This document shows, one piece after another, positions 47,891-57,049 of a DNA stretch of 64,000 bases (the stretch's first letter is position 1; the number at the start of each line of letters is the position of its first letter). Source of the DNA: Umezawaea beigongshangensis (GTDB lineage Bacteria; Actinomycetota; Actinomycetes; Mycobacteriales; Pseudonocardiaceae); the NCBI RefSeq assembly GCF_016464305.1, contig NZ_JAEIOJ010000002.1, positions 372,001-436,000 on the forward strand, in the 5' to 3' direction. The notes below the pieces were generated by a model. It was not told the DNA's origin and made no database searches. It saw nothing but the letters and a program-made list of their open reading frames with translations. The translations under genes and the position numbers were made by a program.

Positions 47891-47924
47891 TGGTTTTTCG
47901 ATAGTTTCCGATACTGTTCGGGCC
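47891..47924 (+). promoter_or_regulatory. Short spacer with a direct repeat before the GH3 gene
   Basis: This AT-rich 34-base spacer contains CGATAGTTTC and CGATACTGTTC in direct orientation (about 47899-47919). It could be an operator for the upstream LacI or part of a promoter with a GATACT-like -10. The evidence is only the repeat and the base composition. Confidence 0.3.
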
Positions 47925-50267
47925 ATGACCGATGATCGTGGTGAGGACATCTGGCGCGATCCCGCCGTGCCGCTCGACGCGCGGGTGGCCGACCTGGTCC
48001 GGCGCATGACGCTCCCGGAGAAGCTCGCCCAGCTCAGCTCGGTGTGGGTGAGCGCGTCGAGCAGCGGTGACGTCGTGGCCCCGCACCAGGACGACCTGGC
48101 CGAGGACACGCCGCCGTGGGCGAAGGCCACCGAGCACGGTCTGGGCCAGTTGTGCCGCACCTTCGGCACCGCCCCGGTCGAGCCGCTGGCCGGCGCGCGG
48201 TCGCTGGAGCGCACGCAGCGCGAGATCGCCGGGCGCAGCCGCTTCGGCATCCCGGCCCTGGCCCACGAGGAGTGCCTCGCCGGGTTCACCGCGTGGGGCG
48301 CGACGGCGTACCCCGTGCCGCTGGCCTGGGGCGCCTCCTTCGACCCGGACCTGGTGCGCAGGGTCGCCGCGACCATCGGCCGCGACATGCGCTTCCTCGG
48401 CGTGCACCAGGGCCTGGCCCCCGTGCTCGACGTGGTCCGCGACCACCGCTGGGGCCGGGTCGAGGAGACGATCGGCGAGGACCCCTTCCTCGTCGGCAGC
48501 ATCGGAGCCGCCTACGTGCAGGGTCTGGAGGGCGCCGGCGTCGTCTCCACCCTGAAGCACTTCGCCGGGTACGCCGGTTCGCGCGCCGGGCGCAACCACG
48601 CCCCGGTCGGCGCCGGACCGCGCGAGATCGCCGACGTGGTCCTGCCTCCGTTCGAGATGGCGCTGCGCCTGGGCGGCGCGCGCTCGGTGATGCACGCCTA
48701 CACCGAGATCGACGGTGTTCCCTCCGCCGCAGACGGAAAGCTCCTGACGACGCTCCTGCGCGACGAGTGGGGCTTCACCGGGACCCTCGTGGCCGACTAC
48801 TTCGGCATCTCGTTCCTGCACGTGCTGCACGGCGTGGCCGCCGACGCGCGCGACGCCGCGGCGCAGGCGCTGACCGCGGGGGTGGACGTGGAGCTGCCCG
48901 CCGTGCGCTGCTACGGCGATCCGCTGCTGGAGCAGGTCACCTCGGGCGCGGTGTCCGAGGACCTGGTGGACCGCGCGCTCACCCGCGTGCTGCGGCAGAA
49001 GGGCGAACTGGGACTGCTCGACGGCGTCCCGACCGCACCGGACGTCGACGCGCCGATCGACCTGGACCCGCCGGAGAACCGCGAGCTGGCCCGCGAGCTG
49101 GCGAACGAGTCGGTGGTGCTGCTGGCCAACTCCGGCGTGCTGCCGCTGGAGCGGCCGGGGCGCGTCGCCGTCGTCGGCCCGCTCGCCGACGACCCGCACG
49201 GGATGCTGGGCTGCTACTCCTTCCCCAACCACGTGGGCGTCTCCCACCCGGAGGTCGGGCTGGGCATCGACATCCCCACGGTGCTCGACGCGGTGCGCGA
49301 CGGGCTGAGCGACGACGTCGTGCACGCGCCGGGCTGCGAGGTCACCGGCGACGACCGCTCCGGCTTCGCGGAGGCGGTGCGCGCGGCGAGCGAGGCGGAG
49401 GTGTGCCTGGTCGTCGTGGGCGACCGGTCCGGGCTCTTCGGGCGCGGCACGTCCGGCGAGGGCTGCGACGCTCCCGACCTGCGGCTGCCCGGTGCGCAGG
49501 CCGACCTCGTGCACGCCGTGCTCGACTCGGGAACGCCCGTCGTGCTCGTGGTGTGCAGCGGCCGGCCCTACGCGCTGGGCGAGTTCGGCGACCGCCCCGC
49601 GGCCGTGGTGCAGCTGTTCTTCCCCGGCGAGGAGGGCGGCCCGGCACTGGTGGAGGTGCTCGCCGGGCGGGTGAACCCGTCCGGGCGGCTGCCGGTGTCC
49701 GTGCCCGCCCTGCCGGGCGCGCAGCCCGGCACCTACCTCACCTCGTTCCTCGGCACCCGCAACGACGTCACGAGCCTCGACCCGACGCCGCTGCACCCGT
49801 TCGGCCACGGGCTGTCCTACACCGAGTTCGCCTACCGCGACCTGCGGCTGTCCGAGGCGGAGGTCGCGGTGGACGGCGAGGTGCTGATCGGCTGCACGGT
49901 GAGCAACACCGGCGACCGCTCCGGCACGGAGGTCGTGCAGCTGTACCTGCGCGACCCGGTGGCGCAGGTGACGCGGCCCGTGCGGCAGCTCGCCGGGTTC
50001 GCCAGGGTGGACCTGGAACCGGGCGCGTCGCGGACGGTGTGGTTCCGGCTGCACGCCGACCGCACCTCGTTCACCGGCCGGGCCGGTCGGCGGATCGTGG
50101 AACCGGGCGACATCGAGGTCCACGTGGGCCGCTCCAGCACCGACACCCCGCTGTCCGGCTCGTTCCGGCTGACCGGGCAGGTGCGCGAGGTCGGTCACGA
50201 CCGGGTGCTCGACACACCGGTGACGACGGAGACGCCGGTCGACGAGGGCGGGCTGCGGGCGTCCTGA
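47925..50267 (+). CDS. GH3 beta-xylosidase/beta-glucosidase
   Basis: This 780-residue intracellular glycosidase has a GH3 N-terminal barrel, a C-terminal sandwich domain and a fibronectin-III-like end (TEVVQLYLRDPVAQVTRPVRQL). The nucleophile is D291 in TLVADYFGIS; the ADYFG variant is, as I recall, common in actinobacterial beta-xylosidases such as BxlA. The substrate-binding KHFAGY and GRVEETIGEDPFL are intact. There is no signal peptide, so it acts on imported oligosaccharides, although no transporter is adjacent. LacI upstream likely controls it. Xylosidase versus glucosidase cannot be settled from sequence. Confidence 0.92.
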   Translation: MTDDRGEDIWRDPAVPLDARVADLVRRMTLPEKLAQLSSVWVSASSSGDVVAPHQDDLAEDTPPWAKATEHGLGQLCRTFGTAPVEPLAGARSLERTQREIAGRSRFGIPALAHEECLAGFTAWGATAYPVPLAWGASFDPDLVRRVAATIGRDMRFLGVHQGLAPVLDVVRDHRWGRVEETIGEDPFLVGSIGAAYVQGLEGAGVVSTLKHFAGYAGSRAGRNHAPVGAGPREIADVVLPPFEMALRLGGARSVMHAYTEIDGVPSAADGKLLTTLLRDEWGFTGTLVADYFGISFLHVLHGVAADARDAAAQALTAGVDVELPAVRCYGDPLLEQVTSGAVSEDLVDRALTRVLRQKGELGLLDGVPTAPDVDAPIDLDPPENRELARELANESVVLLANSGVLPLERPGRVAVVGPLADDPHGMLGCYSFPNHVGVSHPEVGLGIDIPTVLDAVRDGLSDDVVHAPGCEVTGDDRSGFAEAVRAASEAEVCLVVVGDRSGLFGRGTSGEGCDAPDLRLPGAQADLVHAVLDSGTPVVLVVCSGRPYALGEFGDRPAAVVQLFFPGEEGGPALVEVLAGRVNPSGRLPVSVPALPGAQPGTYLTSFLGTRNDVTSLDPTPLHPFGHGLSYTEFAYRDLRLSEAEVAVDGEVLIGCTVSNTGDRSGTEVVQLYLRDPVAQVTRPVRQLAGFARVDLEPGASRTVWFRLHADRTSFTGRAGRRIVEPGDIEVHVGRSSTDTPLSGSFRLTGQVREVGHDRVLDTPVTTETPVDEGGLRAS

Positions 50268-50303
50268 GCGTTTCCCACCGGCCGCGGTGGGAACTCGATC
50301 GAC

Positions 50304-51140
50304 GTGAACACTCCCATCGAACACCCCGGCCTGACCGAGGACATGAAGACCACTCCGGACCACGGCGAGCAGTCCTACACCGGACACGACCGGCTGCGCG
50401 GCAGGAGGGCCGTCATCACCGGCGGCGACTCCGGCATCGGCCGCGCCGTCGCTCTGGCCTTCGCCCGCGAGGGGGCCGACGTGGTCATCGCCTACCTTCC
50501 CGAGGAGGAGGAGGACGCGAAGGAGACCTCGCGGCTCGTGGAGGAGGCCGGTCAGCGCTGCGTGCGCGTGTCCGGCGACATCTCCGAACCGGACCACCCG
50601 GCGGAGATCGTCGACACCGCCGTGCGGGAGCTCGGCGGCATCGACGTGCTGGTCAGCAACGCCGCCTACCAGATGTCGCAGGCCGGCGGCCTGGAGGACA
50701 TCACGGACGAGCAGTTCGACCGGGTGATGCGGACCAACGTGTACGCGATGTTCCGGCTGTGCAAGGCGGCTCTGCCGCACCTGGGCAAGGGCTCGTCGAT
50801 CATCACCACGTCGTCGATCCAGGGCTTCCAGCCCTCGCCGGAACTGCTGGACTACGCCACCTCGAAGGGCGCGATCGTCAACTTCACCAAGGGGCTGGCG
50901 CAGAACCTCGCCGACCGGGGCGTGCGGGTCAACTCGGTGGCCCCCGGCCCGATCTGGACGCCGCTGATCCCGGCGACCATGCCGGAGGACACGGTGGAGA
51001 GCTTCGGCGAGCAGGCGCCGCTGGGGCGTGCGGGACAGCCCGCGGAACTGGCGCCGCTGTACGTCTTCCTGGCGTCGGACGAGTCGAGCTACGTCACCGG
51101 CGAGATCATCGGCGTGACCGGCGGATCGCCGATCACGTGA
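50304..51140 (+). CDS. SDR-family oxidoreductase (YghA/YhdG-like)
   Basis: This 278-residue NAD(P)-dependent short-chain dehydrogenase has the cofactor loop TGGDSGIG at 39-46, NAA in VLVSNAAYQM, catalytic Tyr184 and Lys188 (YATSK), and Ser in ITTSSIQG. The 30-residue N-terminal extension (MNTPIEHPGLTEDMKTTPDH) is typical of the YghA/GsiB-linked subgroup that is often induced under stress. It starts at GTG, 36 bases after the GH3 gene, but is unlikely to act on the same sugars. Confidence 0.9.
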   Translation: MNTPIEHPGLTEDMKTTPDHGEQSYTGHDRLRGRRAVITGGDSGIGRAVALAFAREGADVVIAYLPEEEEDAKETSRLVEEAGQRCVRVSGDISEPDHPAEIVDTAVRELGGIDVLVSNAAYQMSQAGGLEDITDEQFDRVMRTNVYAMFRLCKAALPHLGKGSSIITTSSIQGFQPSPELLDYATSKGAIVNFTKGLAQNLADRGVRVNSVAPGPIWTPLIPATMPEDTVESFGEQAPLGRAGQPAELAPLYVFLASDESSYVTGEIIGVTGGSPIT

Positions 51141-51152
51141 GGACGCGCGCGG

Positions 51153-51183
51153 GGGTGGCCGTGGACCAGCACCACGGCCACCC
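51153..51183. terminator. Bidirectional hairpin between SDR and GH13 genes
   Basis: A perfect 12-bp stem (GGGTGGCCGTGG at 51153-51164 with 51172-51183) around a 7-base loop, between the convergent SDR and GH13 genes. Confidence 0.7.
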
Positions 51184-51192
51184 GCCGCCGCG

Positions 51193-52872
51193 TCAGACCG
51201 CCTCGGCGTCCTCCGGCGCGGTGGCGCGCAGCCAGCGACAGCCGTAGGGGCCGAGGGTCAGCGTCGCCACGCCCTCGTCGGACACCTCGGTCCGGCCGTC
51301 GACGAGGAGGTCGGTGAGCACGCACGAGTCGTCCAGCCCGTCGAGCTTCAGCTCCGGGCGCACCTCGCGGTCGGCGAGGTTGTGCAGGGCGACGACCGTG
51401 CCGGAGGGAGTGGAGCAGCGGTGCGCGAACACCGACGGCTCTCCGGTGTCGAGGACCTCGTAGTCGCCCCACGCGAGCTCCGGGCACTCCCGGTAGCGCT
51501 CGATCAGCATCTTGACCCAGGACATCAGCGAGTCCGGGTCGCGCTGCTGCGCGCTGACGTTGACGTGCTCGGGAGAGTAGTCGCCGCCGGGCACGGGGCC
51601 GGGGAACGACGAGGGGTCCGCGGTGGAGAACCCGGCGCCGCGGCCGGGCTTCCACTGCATCGGCGTGCGGACGGCGAGCCGGCCCTTCGCCTCCAGGCTC
51701 TCCCCCATGCCGATCTCCTCGCCGTAGAACAGCACGGGAGTGCCGGGCAGGGAGAACAGCAGGCTGTAGACCATGCGGATGCGCCGCTGATCGCCGTTCA
51801 GCATCCCCGGCAGGCGGCGGCGCAGCCCCCGGCCGTAGACCTGCACGTCCTCGCTCGGACCGAAGGCGGCGAACACCTCCTCCCGCTCGTCGTCGCTGAG
51901 CTTGTCCAGCGTCAGCTCGTCGTGGTTGCGCACGAACGTCGCCCAGTGCCCGTCGCGCGGCGGCTCCGGCCGCTCGCGCAGCGCCCCGGCCAGCGCGCCG
52001 GCGTCACCGCGCGCCAGCGACAGGTACATCTGCTGCATCCCGATGAAGTCGAAGCACATCGTGAGCTCGTCGCCCACGCCCTCGGGGTCCCCGAAGAACT
52101 TCGTCGTCTCCTCGTAGGACAGGTTGACCTCGCCCAGCAGCACGCTCTCCCCGTTGCGGCGGTTGAGGAACGCCCGCAGGTCGGCGAGGTAGTCGTGCGG
52201 GTCGGGCAGGTCCTCGGAGTCGGGCAGGCCGTCGGTCTCCAGCAGGAACGGCACGGCGTCCACCCGGAACCCGGACAGGCCCAGCTCCATCCAGAACCCG
52301 CAGATGCGGGCGATCTCGTCGCGCACCTCGGGGTTGGCCACGTCCAGGTCCGGCTGGTGGGAGTAGAACCGGTGCAGGTAGTACTGGCCGGTCTTCTCGT
52401 CCAGCGCCCAGAGGCTGTCCTCCTCGTCGGGGAACACGACGCCCTCCGGCCCGTCCTCCGGCGGCTCGTCGCGCCATACGTACCAGTCGCGGAACTTCGA
52501 GTCCCGGCTGCTGCGGGAGTCGACGAACCACGGGTGCTGGTCGGAGGTGTGGTTCACGACGAGGTCGGCGATCACGCGCATCCCGCGGTCGCGGGCGGTG
52601 CGCACGAACTCCACGAAGTCGCCGAGCGTGCCGAGCCGCGGGTCGACGTTGTAGTAGTCGGTGATGTCGTAGCCGTCGTCGCGGTCGGGCGAGGGGTAGA
52701 ACGGCATCAGCCACACGCAGGTCACGCCCAGGCGTGCCAGGTGGTCGATGTGCTGGGTGAGGCCCTGGAAGTCGCCGCACCCGTCGCCGTCGCCGTCGGC
52801 GAAGGTCTCCACGTCCAAGCAGTAGACGACGGCGTTCTTCCACCAGACGTCCGAGGTCCTGGTGAGCTTCAC
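51193..52872 (-). CDS. GH13 alpha-amylase-family enzyme, trehalose-synthase-like
   Basis: This 559-residue enzyme resembles the catalytic part of maltose alpha-D-glucosyltransferase/trehalose synthase (TreS). WWKNAVVYCLDVETFADGDGD is the TreS-type entrance, slightly changed. The three catalytic residues are D205 in GFRVDAVPFL, E248 in LLGEVNLSYEE and D318 in VRNHDELTLD. A C-terminal beta domain follows. The family is known to interconvert maltose and trehalose, but substitution of the usual VFYEVFVRSF entrance makes the reaction uncertain. The GTG overlaps the stop of the F420/LLM gene (GTGA), so the two are coupled. Confidence 0.88.
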   Translation of the reverse strand: MKLTRTSDVWWKNAVVYCLDVETFADGDGDGCGDFQGLTQHIDHLARLGVTCVWLMPFYPSPDRDDGYDITDYYNVDPRLGTLGDFVEFVRTARDRGMRVIADLVVNHTSDQHPWFVDSRSSRDSKFRDWYVWRDEPPEDGPEGVVFPDEEDSLWALDEKTGQYYLHRFYSHQPDLDVANPEVRDEIARICGFWMELGLSGFRVDAVPFLLETDGLPDSEDLPDPHDYLADLRAFLNRRNGESVLLGEVNLSYEETTKFFGDPEGVGDELTMCFDFIGMQQMYLSLARGDAGALAGALRERPEPPRDGHWATFVRNHDELTLDKLSDDEREEVFAAFGPSEDVQVYGRGLRRRLPGMLNGDQRRIRMVYSLLFSLPGTPVLFYGEEIGMGESLEAKGRLAVRTPMQWKPGRGAGFSTADPSSFPGPVPGGDYSPEHVNVSAQQRDPDSLMSWVKMLIERYRECPELAWGDYEVLDTGEPSVFAHRCSTPSGTVVALHNLADREVRPELKLDGLDDSCVLTDLLVDGRTEVSDEGVATLTLGPYGCRWLRATAPEDAEAV

Positions 52873-53861
52873 GAGGCCACCGCCACGGCGGGCGCGGGCT
52901 TCGTCGGGTTCAGCTGCGGCAGCACCTCGGAGCCGAAGGTGTCGATGAAACCGCTCAGGTCCTGCCCCACGTGGTGCAGGTAGATCTCGTCGAAGCCCAG
53001 TTCGGCGTAGGTGCGCAGCAGTTCGGTGTGCCGGCCGAGGTCGGAGGAGACGGTGACCACGGAGGTGATCTGCTCGTCGCTCACGTGCTCCGACACCGCG
53101 TCGAAGTGCTCGGCGGTGTCCAGGTCCCAGCACACGGGCGGCGGGAAGACGTTGCTGCGCCACTGGTCGCGGGCGATGTGCAGCGCCTGCTCCTGGTCGG
53201 GCGCCCAGCTCAGGTGCACCTGGAGGTGCAGCGAGCCGCGACCGCCCGCGTCGCGGTAGGCGCCGACCATCCGGCGCAGGGTCTCCACGGGGGCGTTGAC
53301 CGTCACGAGACCGTCCGCCCACTGCGCGCACCAGGCCGCGGTGCGCTCGCTGACCGCCGCGCCGATGAGCGCCGGCGGCTGCTCCGGCCTGGTCCACAGC
53401 CGCGCGCGGTCCACGGTGACCAGGCCGTCGTGGCTGACCTCCTCGCCCGCGAGCAGCGCCCGGATGATCTCGACGCACTCCAGCAGGCGCGCGCTGCGGA
53501 CGTCCTTGCGCGGCCAGGCGTCACCGGTGATGTGCTCGTTGCTGGCCTCGCCGGTGCCCAGAGCGGCCCAGAAGCGGCCGGGGTACATCGCCGCGAGCGT
53601 GCCGATGGCCTGGGCGATGATCGCCGGGTGGTAGCGCTGCCCCGGGGCGTTGACGACGCCGAACGGCAGGCTCGTGGCCTGCAGAGCGGCGCCGAGCCAC
53701 GACCACGCGAAGGCGCTCTGGCCCTGCCGCTCGCTCCACGGCGAGAAGTGGTCGGAGCACATGGCGGCGGTGAACCCGGCCTGCTCGGCCAGGGTCACCG
53801 CCGCCAGCAGATCTGACGGGTGGATCTGTTCGTGAGAGGCGTGCACGCCGAAGACGGTCAT
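52869..53861 (-). CDS. LLM-class (F420- or FMN-dependent) oxidoreductase, TIGR03885-like
   Basis: This 330-residue luciferase-like TIM-barrel protein starts TVFGVHASHEQIHPSDLLAA and includes CSDHFSPWSERQGQSAF, which is typical of the F420-binding subgroup. RFWAALGTGEASNEHITGD is the cofactor-binding loop. The C-terminal YLHHVGQDLSGFIDTFGSEVLP matches, to my recollection, the TIGR03885 family. The ATG at 53861 is chosen; a GTG six codons upstream is possible. Its stop overlaps the GH13 start, an arrangement that I believe recurs in actinobacteria, pointing to a sugar-linked substrate. Confidence 0.85.
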   Translation of the reverse strand: MTVFGVHASHEQIHPSDLLAAVTLAEQAGFTAAMCSDHFSPWSERQGQSAFAWSWLGAALQATSLPFGVVNAPGQRYHPAIIAQAIGTLAAMYPGRFWAALGTGEASNEHITGDAWPRKDVRSARLLECVEIIRALLAGEEVSHDGLVTVDRARLWTRPEQPPALIGAAVSERTAAWCAQWADGLVTVNAPVETLRRMVGAYRDAGGRGSLHLQVHLSWAPDQEQALHIARDQWRSNVFPPPVCWDLDTAEHFDAVSEHVSDEQITSVVTVSSDLGRHTELLRTYAELGFDEIYLHHVGQDLSGFIDTFGSEVLPQLNPTKPAPAVAVAS

Positions 53862-53891
53862 GTCGGCACGTTTACCCACCCGGCGCGAACG

Positions 53892-55013
53892 TCAAGCAGA
53901 ACCGCTCTCGGCGGTCAGCAGGGCCAGCACGTCGGCGAGGTCGCCGCGCCTGGCGTACGCGGCCTGCTGCCGCTGCGCGCCGCCGCCGTTGCGGTCCAGC
54001 CCGGCCAGGGTCCGCTCGGCGAACTCGACGTCGCCGCTGGCCTCCAGGACCGGGCGGACGTGCTCCAGCAGCTCGGCGACGATGCCGCGCACCGGGACCA
54101 GCTGCCCGTTCACCGGGTGCAGCACGGAGCCGCCGAAGCCGTCGCGGGCCGCGCGCCACAGGTTGCCGCGCAGCACCTCCTGCGGCAGGCGCGGCGCGGG
54201 CACCCCGTCGTCGATGTCGTGCAGCGCCCTGGTGACCAGGCCGCGGGAGAACAGCGCGACCAGAGCGGCCTCCTCGGGCGTGGCGGCGACGTCGCACACC
54301 CGGAACTCCAGGGTGGGGTGCGCCTCGGACAGCCGGACGTCCCAGTAGACCATCGCGCGGTCGAGCATCGCCTCGCTGCGCAGCAGCGCCTCGACGCTGG
54401 ACTCGTAGTGGTCCAGCGAGTCGAACAGCGGCGGCGGGCCGGCGGACGGCCAGCGCGACCACAGGACGTGCCTCCAGCTCGCGTAGGCGGTGTCGACGCC
54501 GTCGAAGAACGGCGAGTTCGCCGTCAGCGCCAGCAGCACCGGCAGCCACGGCCGCAGGTGGTTGCTCACCCGCACAGCCGTCTCGCGGTCCGGCACGGCC
54601 ACGTGGACGTGGTTCCCGCAGGTGCTGCCGGTGCTGGCGATGGCGCCGAAGTGCTTGGCCATGCGGCGGTAGCGGAGGTTCGGCGTGATCTCCGGCGGCT
54701 GGTTCTCCGACAGGATCGGCGTGCCGCTGGGGATCAGCCGAGCGCCGGAGGACGCCGCCTCCTGCGCCAGCCGCTCACGCATCTCGCGCAACTGCTCGAC
54801 GATCTCCTCGGCCGTCGTGCAGATGCCCGTCGCGGACTCGACCTGCGCACGGGCCAGCTCGCGCTGGATCTCGCCCTCCGTGTCGTCGGGATCCACCTCG
54901 TCCACCACGGCCGGGCCGACCGGGCACAGCTGGCCCTCCTGGTCGACGAGGAGGAACTCCTCCTCCACACCGACCGTGAGCACGGGTTCATCACCTGAGC
55001 GACTGGATCTCAT
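53892..55013 (-). CDS. Carboxylate-amine ligase, YbdK/EgtA-like (GCS2 family)
   Basis: This 373-residue ATP-dependent enzyme belongs to the GCS2/YbdK family and ligates Glu and Cys weakly, or another acid and amine. VLTVGVEEEFLLVD is the ATP/Mg signature. GTPILSENQPPEITPNLRYR, STCGNHVHVAVPD and SEAHPTLEFRVCDVA are conserved. Actinobacteria make mycothiol rather than glutathione, so the product may be gamma-glutamylcysteine for ergothioneine or another compound; no egt gene is nearby. The ATG at 55013 is the last plausible start before the motif. Confidence 0.88.
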   Translation of the reverse strand: MRSSRSGDEPVLTVGVEEEFLLVDQEGQLCPVGPAVVDEVDPDDTEGEIQRELARAQVESATGICTTAEEIVEQLREMRERLAQEAASSGARLIPSGTPILSENQPPEITPNLRYRRMAKHFGAIASTGSTCGNHVHVAVPDRETAVRVSNHLRPWLPVLLALTANSPFFDGVDTAYASWRHVLWSRWPSAGPPPLFDSLDHYESSVEALLRSEAMLDRAMVYWDVRLSEAHPTLEFRVCDVAATPEEAALVALFSRGLVTRALHDIDDGVPAPRLPQEVLRGNLWRAARDGFGGSVLHPVNGQLVPVRGIVAELLEHVRPVLEASGDVEFAERTLAGLDRNGGGAQRQQAAYARRGDLADVLALLTAESGSA

Positions 55014-55248
55014 GGGGTGCGAGTATCCGAATTCACCGCGCGGCAAACGACGACACCCCGGTGCGCGGGCATGCCGGGGCCGGCGGGGCGAACACCCGAC
55101 GCGACACCCGGCGTCGGCGTTCCGCGGTGTCGTCGGCGGCGCGGCGCGCAGACCGTCCTCTTCGGACGACGAGCGGCGCGGGTGGACCGGACGGCCAGCG
55201 CGGAGACCACCCGGTTTTCCGCTCCGCGGCTCCGGGTAGTCACCGCGC

Positions 55249-56421
55249 ATGTCGCAGGCGCGGGACAACGCTCGGGAAGGCCACCACGACGCCGTGGGGC
55301 AACCGCACGACGAGAGCGAGGGTCCTGTCGCGGAAGCCGAGGCCAAGGCCGCGCGGATGCGGTCGGACGAGGAACCCCTCGGTCAGCCCGGCCGTCCGCT
55401 GAACCGCCGCTCTCCCTTCTACATCGGCATGACCGCCACGGCGGGCGTCGCCGTCACCTACGCCCTCGCGCAGGCTGTGGTGGCCACGCGCGACGCGCTG
55501 GTGCTGATCGGGGTGGCGTTCTTCCTCGCCGTCGGGCTGGAGCCGGTGACGTCGTGGCTGGTGCGCCACCGGTTCCCGCGCTGGGCCGCGGTCACCACCG
55601 TCCTGGTGACCGTCGTGCTGGTGGTCGCCGGCTTCCTCACCGTGGTGATCACCCCGCTGGTCGACCAGTCCACGCAGTTCTTCTCCCGCTCGCCCGACCT
55701 GCTGCGCTCGCTGGAGGACAAGAGCTCCGTGCTCGGCCAGCTCAACGTGCGCTTCCACCTCCAGGACCGCGTGGAGCAGTTCGTCCAGGACCGGCAGGAG
55801 GCCCTGTTCAACGGCCTGCTCGGAGCGGGGCGCATGGTGTTCAGCGCGGTGACGAGCACACTGGTGGTGCTGACGTTGATGGCCTACTTCCTCGCGGAGC
55901 TGCCGCGCATCCGCCAGGTGCTCTACCGGCTGGTGCCGCACTCCCGGCGTCCCCGCGCGATCCTCATCGGCGACGAGATCTTCGCCAAGATCGGCGGGTA
56001 CGTGATCGGCAACCTCCTCGTGTCGGTCGTCGCGGGCGTCACGACGTTCGTGTGGCTGCTGGCGTGGGAGGTGCCGTACGCGGTGCTGCTGTCGATCGTC
56101 GTGGCCGTGCTGGACCTGATCCCCGCGGTGGGCTCGACCATCGCGGGCGTCGCGGTGTCCCTGGTGGCGCTGACGGTGTCGCCCGCCGCGGCGATCGCCA
56201 CGGCCGTGTTCTTCGTGCTGTACCAGGCGGTGGAGAACTACCTGGTGGTACCGCGCGTCATGGGCCGGGTGGTGCAGATCCCCGACCTGGTGACGGTCGT
56301 CGCGGTCCTCGTCGGCGGCTCGCTGCTCGGCGTCGTGGGCGCGCTGGTGTCGATCCCGCTGGCCGCCGCGCTGCTGCTGATCTTCCGCGCCGTCGTGGCG
56401 CCGCGACTGGACGCGATGTGA
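55249..56421 (+). CDS. AI-2E-family transporter (YdgG/TqsA-like)
   Basis: This 390-residue membrane protein has an N-terminal acidic cytoplasmic tail of about 50 residues and about eight helices of the AI-2E family. Key motifs are FLAVGLEPVTSWLVRHR and IGGYVIGNLLVSVVAG, followed by LDLIPAVGSTIAG and YQAVENYLVVPRVMG. The family exports AI-2 or small peptides, or acts as Na+/H+ antiporters; the specific cargo cannot be read here. It starts at ATG 55249 and is divergent from the ligase gene across a 235-base gap that shows nothing that I can assign. Confidence 0.9.
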   Translation: MSQARDNAREGHHDAVGQPHDESEGPVAEAEAKAARMRSDEEPLGQPGRPLNRRSPFYIGMTATAGVAVTYALAQAVVATRDALVLIGVAFFLAVGLEPVTSWLVRHRFPRWAAVTTVLVTVVLVVAGFLTVVITPLVDQSTQFFSRSPDLLRSLEDKSSVLGQLNVRFHLQDRVEQFVQDRQEALFNGLLGAGRMVFSAVTSTLVVLTLMAYFLAELPRIRQVLYRLVPHSRRPRAILIGDEIFAKIGGYVIGNLLVSVVAGVTTFVWLLAWEVPYAVLLSIVVAVLDLIPAVGSTIAGVAVSLVALTVSPAAAIATAVFFVLYQAVENYLVVPRVMGRVVQIPDLVTVVAVLVGGSLLGVVGALVSIPLAAALLLIFRAVVAPRLDAM

Positions 56422-56425
56422 CGCC

Positions 56426-56971
56426 CTACTCCGCGGGTGCGCGTCCCACCGCAGCGCGCCCGGCCTGCTTCGGCTGCGGCTTGGGAGCGGGGACCTTCAC
56501 CGCCGGCGCCGGGGGCTTCGCCTCGGCGACCGGCTCGGCGGGCCGGGCGGGCACCGGCGGTGCGGGCGGCGCGGTGCGGCGGTTCTCCGGTCGCAGCGCG
56601 ACCTGGCTGACCCAGTAGCGGAACTGCCGCTCCCCGCCGACGAGGGGCGTCGCCGCGATCTTGTCCAGGTCGGCGTAGGTGAAGCGCTTCTCCCCGGACA
56701 GGAAGTCGTCCACGGCCAGCGCGTACAGGTCGGCGGCCGCCTGGTGCGACAGCCACAGGTGCCGCGCCACGTCCGCGTCGGTTCCCGCGGCCAGCCGCGC
56801 GACCTCGTCGCGGTCCAGCGCGAGGTGGTTCGCGCGGTCGACGACGTGACGCAGCAGCGCCTGCCGGGCACGCAGCGCGACCCGTGCGCGCAGGGTCTGG
56901 AGGTACGCGGCGATCAGGCCCAGGACGCCGACGGCGATCCCCGCCCAGGCGAGCGGATCGGGAGCGGGCAC
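56426..56971 (-). CDS. Hypothetical membrane-anchored protein with Pro/Ala-rich tail
   Basis: This 181-residue protein has one N-terminal membrane helix (LAWAGIAVGVLGLIAAYLQT), a helical middle (HLWLSHQAAADLYALAVDDF) and a Pro/Ala/Lys-rich C-terminal tail (KVPAPKPQPKQAGRAAVG). I do not recognise it. GTG 56971 is preferred over the frame's first start because GAGGAGAAC lies right before it. It ends 4 bases from the convergent transporter gene. Confidence 0.65.
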   Translation of the reverse strand: MPAPDPLAWAGIAVGVLGLIAAYLQTLRARVALRARQALLRHVVDRANHLALDRDEVARLAAGTDADVARHLWLSHQAAADLYALAVDDFLSGEKRFTYADLDKIAATPLVGGERQFRYWVSQVALRPENRRTAPPAPPVPARPAEPVAEAKPPAPAVKVPAPKPQPKQAGRAAVGRAPAE

Positions 56972-57049
56972 TTCGTTCTCCTCGGAGCCGGGAACGGGGA
57001 ACGGCGGTGACTGCGCGAGCACAGTACTTGCCCCCGGCCCGGACGGGCG

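Noticed and set aside
47682-50780. A 1032-codon minus-strand frame over the GH3 and LacI genes.
   Set aside because: Same reason: GH3 and LacI on the plus strand have intact catalytic and DNA-binding motifs, and the antisense protein is Arg/His/Val-rich noise.
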